Assembly (NCBI RefSeq): GCF_008729015.1
Contig: NZ_RKSM01000001.1
Location: 2,480,001 to 2,544,000, forward strand
Reading direction: 5' to 3'
Length of the DNA stretch: 64,000 nucleotides
Source: Haloarcula sp. CBA1129
Lineage (GTDB): Archaea > Halobacteriota > Halobacteria > Halobacteriales > Haloarculaceae
The translations under genes and the position numbers were made by a program. A model generated the notes under the pieces. That model searched no databases and had not been told where the DNA came from. It saw only the letters and a list, made by a program, of their open reading frames with translations. This document shows, in pieces, positions 61,177 through 64,000 of this stretch. The number at the start of each line of letters is the position of its first letter. The stretch's first letter is position 1.

Positions 61177-61995
61177 TCAGTTAAACAGGCCGAACACGCC
61201 GCCAGAGTCTTCATCTTCGTCGACATCAGAATGGTCCTCGGTGTCTTCGAGGAACCACTCGTCGTCAAGTATTGTCTCGATATCAGCGTCGGGGCTCTCA
61301 CCACGGAAGAACACACCCTCCAGCGCCTCTGTCAGCCGCTGATAGGCGTCTGCAGCCGTGCTCTCGGGGGCGTTGAGTACGAGTGGTTCCTCGGTTGTCG
61401 CCTGCGGGTCGTCCGGGATGACCGCAAGCAGCGGGAACTCCATCTGCTCGGCGATGGACGCGACATCCGTATGGCGGGTCGCGCGGTTGATTATCGCGCC
61501 CAGAACGGTCCCGTCGATGCGGTTCGCTAGCTGGGCTGTTTTAACGGTATCGCCCACCGCAACGTCGTCAGGAGTCGTGACGAGGACGATACCGTCAGCC
61601 AGTCCCAGCGGCACAGCGACCTCATGGCTTAGTCCAGCGCCGGTGTCGATCAACACCACGTCGTAGGCATTTCGGAGCGTCTTGATGACTTTCCTGAGCT
61701 TTGCGGGGTCAGCGTCCGCGAACGCCTCCAGCGACTGTTCACCCGGAATCACTGTGAGCCCACCCGGCGCATCAGTCAACGCCTCACTCACGGCAGCCTC
61801 GCCGGCCAGAATCTCGTGCAGGCTCTTTTCTGGCTCTACAGAGAGCATCGAGCCGAGGTTCGCCATCCCAAGATCTGCGTCGACGACGGCGACATCGTAG
61901 TCCATCTCCTGAAGCACAGCCCCGAGATTTACCGCGGTCGTCGTCTTTCCGACGCCGCCCTTGCCGCCCGCAATCGTACACACATACCCCGCCAT
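61177..61995 (-). CDS. minD: MinD/ParA-family ATPase
   Basis: 272 aa. Deviant Walker A GKGGVGKTT at 11-19, then DADLGMANLG near 41 and LIDTGAGLSHEV near 117. MinD-type proteins place cell-division or polar structures in archaea. The C-terminal 40 residues are acidic and end GVFGLFN, a hydrophobic end that could bind membrane. ATG 61995 (MAGYVCTIAGG) is used. Four or more MinD paralogs exist in haloarchaea, and which one this is cannot be told. Confidence 0.9.
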   Translation of the reverse strand: MAGYVCTIAGGKGGVGKTTTAVNLGAVLQEMDYDVAVVDADLGMANLGSMLSVEPEKSLHEILAGEAAVSEALTDAPGGLTVIPGEQSLEAFADADPAKLRKVIKTLRNAYDVVLIDTGAGLSHEVAVPLGLADGIVLVTTPDDVAVGDTVKTAQLANRIDGTVLGAIINRATRHTDVASIAEQMEFPLLAVIPDDPQATTEEPLVLNAPESTAADAYQRLTEALEGVFFRGESPDADIETILDDEWFLEDTEDHSDVDEDEDSGGVFGLFN

Positions 61996-62356
61996 AGTCT
62001 GATTGCTTGGGTACAATGCAGGCAGTCATATAAATGCGACTGTCATTTGTTGGACCACCACGAACCAGACGCACCCGAGAGCCGTCGGTTCTACGGCCAA
62101 TCTGAGTACCCGATTATCACATCTGCCGTCACGGCCGTACGACTCTGTTGTTCGGGCACAACGCCCACTCTATTCGTCTCCCTCGCTGCTCGCGGGACGG
62201 TCCTCCCCGCTCGCAATTCCGAACCCCTTCGTTTCACTCAGGGTTTCGCTGCTCGCGGCTCATTTCATTCGCCGCTCACTCGTCCTGCGATTCTCGCTCT
62301 GCTCGAATCGCACAGCTGTCAACAGGTTCTTACGCCACCTCGGCCAAAGTAGAGTA
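61996..62356. repeat. Stem-loop island upstream of aRF1
   Basis: 361 bp between the divergent minD and aRF1 genes. A CATTTATATG element (62024-62033, minus sense) is about 33 nt before ATG 61995 and likely the minD promoter. From about 62130 to 62330 the DNA is a chain of hairpins: TGCGATTC (62286-62293) pairs with GAATCGCA (62305-62312) around an 11-nt loop; others pair GCGGG with CCCGC and AACCC with GGGTT. The frame of aRF1 remains open through it, but no coding signal is evident. Confidence 0.6.
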
Positions 62357-63613
62357 ATGAGCGAGCAGCAGGAACAGGAGCAGTCGGACAAACAAAAATA
62401 CGAGTTCCGGAAGGTAATCGAGGAGCTCAAGGACTATCAGGGCTCGGGGACCCAACTCGTCTCTATCTACGTGCCCGAGGACAAGCAGATCAGCGACGTC
62501 GTCGCCCACGTCACCCAAGAGCACTCCGAAGCCTCGAACATCAAATCGAAGGACACCCGCACCGCGGTCCAAGACGCGCTCACCTCTATCAAGGACCGAC
62601 TCCGATACTACGACGTGCGGCCACCCGACAACGGACTGGTCGTGTTCTCGGGCGCGTTCGACACCGGCGGCGGCCGGACCGACATGGTGACCAAAGTCCT
62701 CGAATCACCACCGGACCCCATCGAGTCGTTCCGCTATCACTGTGACTCGGAGTTCCTCACCGAGCCGCTGGAGCACATGCTGGCCGACAAAGGGCTGTTC
62801 GGCCTCGTCGTGCTCGACCGGCGCGAGGCCAACGTCGGCTGGCTGAAAGGGAAACGAGTCGAGCCCGTCAAATCCGCCTCCTCGTTGGTACCGGGCAAGC
62901 AGCGAAAAGGTGGCCAGTCAGCCCAGCGATTCGCCCGCCTCCGGCTGGAAGCTATCGACAACTTCTATCAGGAGGTCGCCGGCATGGCGAACGACCTGTT
63001 CGTCGCCGACCGCCACGAAATAGACGGCATCCTCGTCGGCGGCCCCTCGCCGACGAAAGACGAGTTCCTCGACGGCGATTACCTCCACCACGAACTACAG
63101 GATATGGTGCTCGGGAAGTTCGACGTGGCGTACACGGACGAGTCAGGGCTGTACGACCTCGTGGACGCGGCCGACGAGGTGCTGGCCGAACACGAGATGC
63201 TCCGGGACAAGGAGCTCATGGAGGACTTCTTCAAGCAGCTCCACAACGGGGACAAGGCCACCTACGGCTTCGACCAGACGCGCCAGAATCTCAACATGGG
63301 CGCGGTCGAACAGCTACTCATCTCCGAGGACCTCCGGAAGGACGTGGTCGCCTACACCTGCGAGAACGGCCACGACGAGTACGACCTGATCAACAGCAAC
63401 GCCGAAACTGACGACCACGAGTGCTCTCGCTGTAGCGCTACCGTCGACGCCGCGGACGGTGAGCGCGAGGACGCCATCGACCATCTGATGGAACTGGCCG
63501 ACCAGCGCGGCACCGAGACGGTGTTCATCTCGACAGACTTCGAGAAGGGCGAACAGCTGCTGACCGCCTTCGGCGGCGTCGCCGGCCTGCTGCGGTACTC
63601 GACTGGCGTCTAA
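62357..63613 (+). CDS. prf1: Peptide chain release factor aRF1
   Basis: 418 aa. Reads all three stop codons. The NIKS motif at 61-64 recognises stops and GGQ at 185-187 triggers hydrolysis of peptidyl-tRNA. A C-terminal zinc-type segment holds CENGHDEYD and CSRC. Length matches haloarchaeal aRF1. ATG 62357 (MSEQQEQEQSDK) is chosen: the open frame to 62003 runs through the hairpin island and has no family sequence. Confidence 0.96.
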   Translation: MSEQQEQEQSDKQKYEFRKVIEELKDYQGSGTQLVSIYVPEDKQISDVVAHVTQEHSEASNIKSKDTRTAVQDALTSIKDRLRYYDVRPPDNGLVVFSGAFDTGGGRTDMVTKVLESPPDPIESFRYHCDSEFLTEPLEHMLADKGLFGLVVLDRREANVGWLKGKRVEPVKSASSLVPGKQRKGGQSAQRFARLRLEAIDNFYQEVAGMANDLFVADRHEIDGILVGGPSPTKDEFLDGDYLHHELQDMVLGKFDVAYTDESGLYDLVDAADEVLAEHEMLRDKELMEDFFKQLHNGDKATYGFDQTRQNLNMGAVEQLLISEDLRKDVVAYTCENGHDEYDLINSNAETDDHECSRCSATVDAADGEREDAIDHLMELADQRGTETVFISTDFEKGEQLLTAFGGVAGLLRYSTGV

Positions 63614-63735
63614 CGCACGTCGTTCGCTCTCGTATCTCCAGCAACTCTTCGGCGTAGACGACGACACAGTTAGTTTCGCTGAGACCACAGCAGCTCTGTC
63701 TATTGCGGTTCGAGGAGAATAGGCGATCCAGCCGC

Positions 63736-64000
63736 TCACAGCAACTGTTCGAGCTGCCGACGACGACGGCCGAGGTCAACGTGGGCCGCCTCCCCATAGC
63801 TGGAGTCGAGGCGGTCTAGTACCAGTAGCGGGTCGACGCCCTCGCGCTCGACTCGCTCCAGCAACGCGGTGATTTCCTCGCGGTGCATCGCAAGCGAATC
63901 GAGCAGCCCGACGAGCAACAGCAGCGGGACGGCTGCGCCGTCGTCGTCTGGAATCGCGTCACTGAGCCCGAAATCCGGAACAGCCTCCGGAGGGGCCGTC
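63736..64000 (-). CDS. Partial hypothetical protein, 5' end beyond window
   Basis: 88 codons visible, ending LGRRRRQLEQLL and stop at 63736; the start lies off the right edge. The part is helical, with LLLLVGLLDSLAMHREEITALLERVEREG and two acidic-basic helices. No family recognised. The open frame and GC-rich codons support a real gene. Nothing else can be said. Confidence 0.55.
   Translation of the reverse strand, partial: TAPPEAVPDFGLSDAIPDDDGAAVPLLLLVGLLDSLAMHREEITALLERVEREGVDPLLVLDRLDSSYGEAAHVDLGRRRRQLEQLL

Noticed and set aside
62003-62356. N-terminal extension of aRF1 by 118 codons
   Set aside because: The extension runs through the hairpin island and overlaps the minD promoter. aRF1 proteins begin near MSEQQ, with the NIKS motif about 60 residues later.
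1-64000. tRNA, rRNA, CRISPR or insertion sequence
   Set aside because: I looked for T-loop consensus sequences, repeat-spacer arrays and transposase motifs on both strands and found none. The integrase-like domain at 7978 is part of a regulator, not a mobile element.

Overview
This window is chromosomal DNA of an extremely halophilic archaeon. The genes are GC-rich and the proteins strongly acidic. Many genes look leaderless, with a TATA-like box about 25-30 nt before the start codon. The gene content is archaeal: PAN, aIF5B, aRF1, Pus10, eS19, class I LysRS, CheF, SecDF, halocyanin, Bat/HTH_10 regulators, AglF and AglM. Gene order and sequence suggest a Haloarcula-like species, but this is recognition and not a database match. 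I see no rRNA, tRNA, CRISPR array, transposase or prophage. It reads as core chromosome with a few accessory patches.

Layout. 1-4.7 kb: nucleotide-sugar genes for glycosylation (UDP-sugar dehydrogenase, AglF-type nucleotidyltransferase, GlmS and a GlmU-like enzyme). 4.9-5.7 kb: a CheF taxis adaptor. 5.9-14.7 kb: an acetate-utilisation island with two acetyl-CoA synthetases, a Bat/HTH_10 regulator between them, a two-subunit sodium/solute symporter, UspA and a small membrane protein. 15-18.4 kb: a second CheF, UppP and MscS. 18.5-23 kb: Pus10, RNase HII, SecD/SecF. 23-31 kb: small haloarchaeal proteins, phosphoglucose isomerase, a CPBP protease, NOB1 with a PRC-barrel protein, halocyanin and aIF5B. 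31-33 kb: DUF5811, pyruvoyl arginine decarboxylase and a PQQ-type beta-propeller lipoprotein. 33.3-39 kb: a complete sugar ABC transporter with a DeoR/GlpR regulator. 39-51.5 kb: PAN, PepF, TruA, a GNAT protein, HisRS, a RecA-like protein, PDCD5, a PP-loop ATPase, eS19, a flippase-like protein, ThiL and an S2P protease. 51.5-64 kb: a uridylate-kinase-family protein with LysRS, small proteins, a double UspA, a second S2P with PDZ domains, ArgRS, a hydrolase, a small HTH_10 regulator, a MinD-like ATPase, aRF1 and an incomplete gene at the edge.

The most system-like locus is the acetate island. Its regulator starts with what reads as a tyrosine-recombinase catalytic fold that has lost the nucleophile Tyr and both His residues, followed by GAF, Bat and HTH_10 modules. 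An identical 9-mer, TGAAACCCT, precedes both the regulator gene and acs2, and is part of an inverted repeat before acs2. Other points for follow-up: two CheF paralogs with no che or archaellum genes nearby, two islands of chained stem-loops, operator-like palindromes at 33341-33360 and 30744-30759, a RecA-like protein without a Walker A motif, and several very small genes (48-58 codons) that simple length filters would miss.
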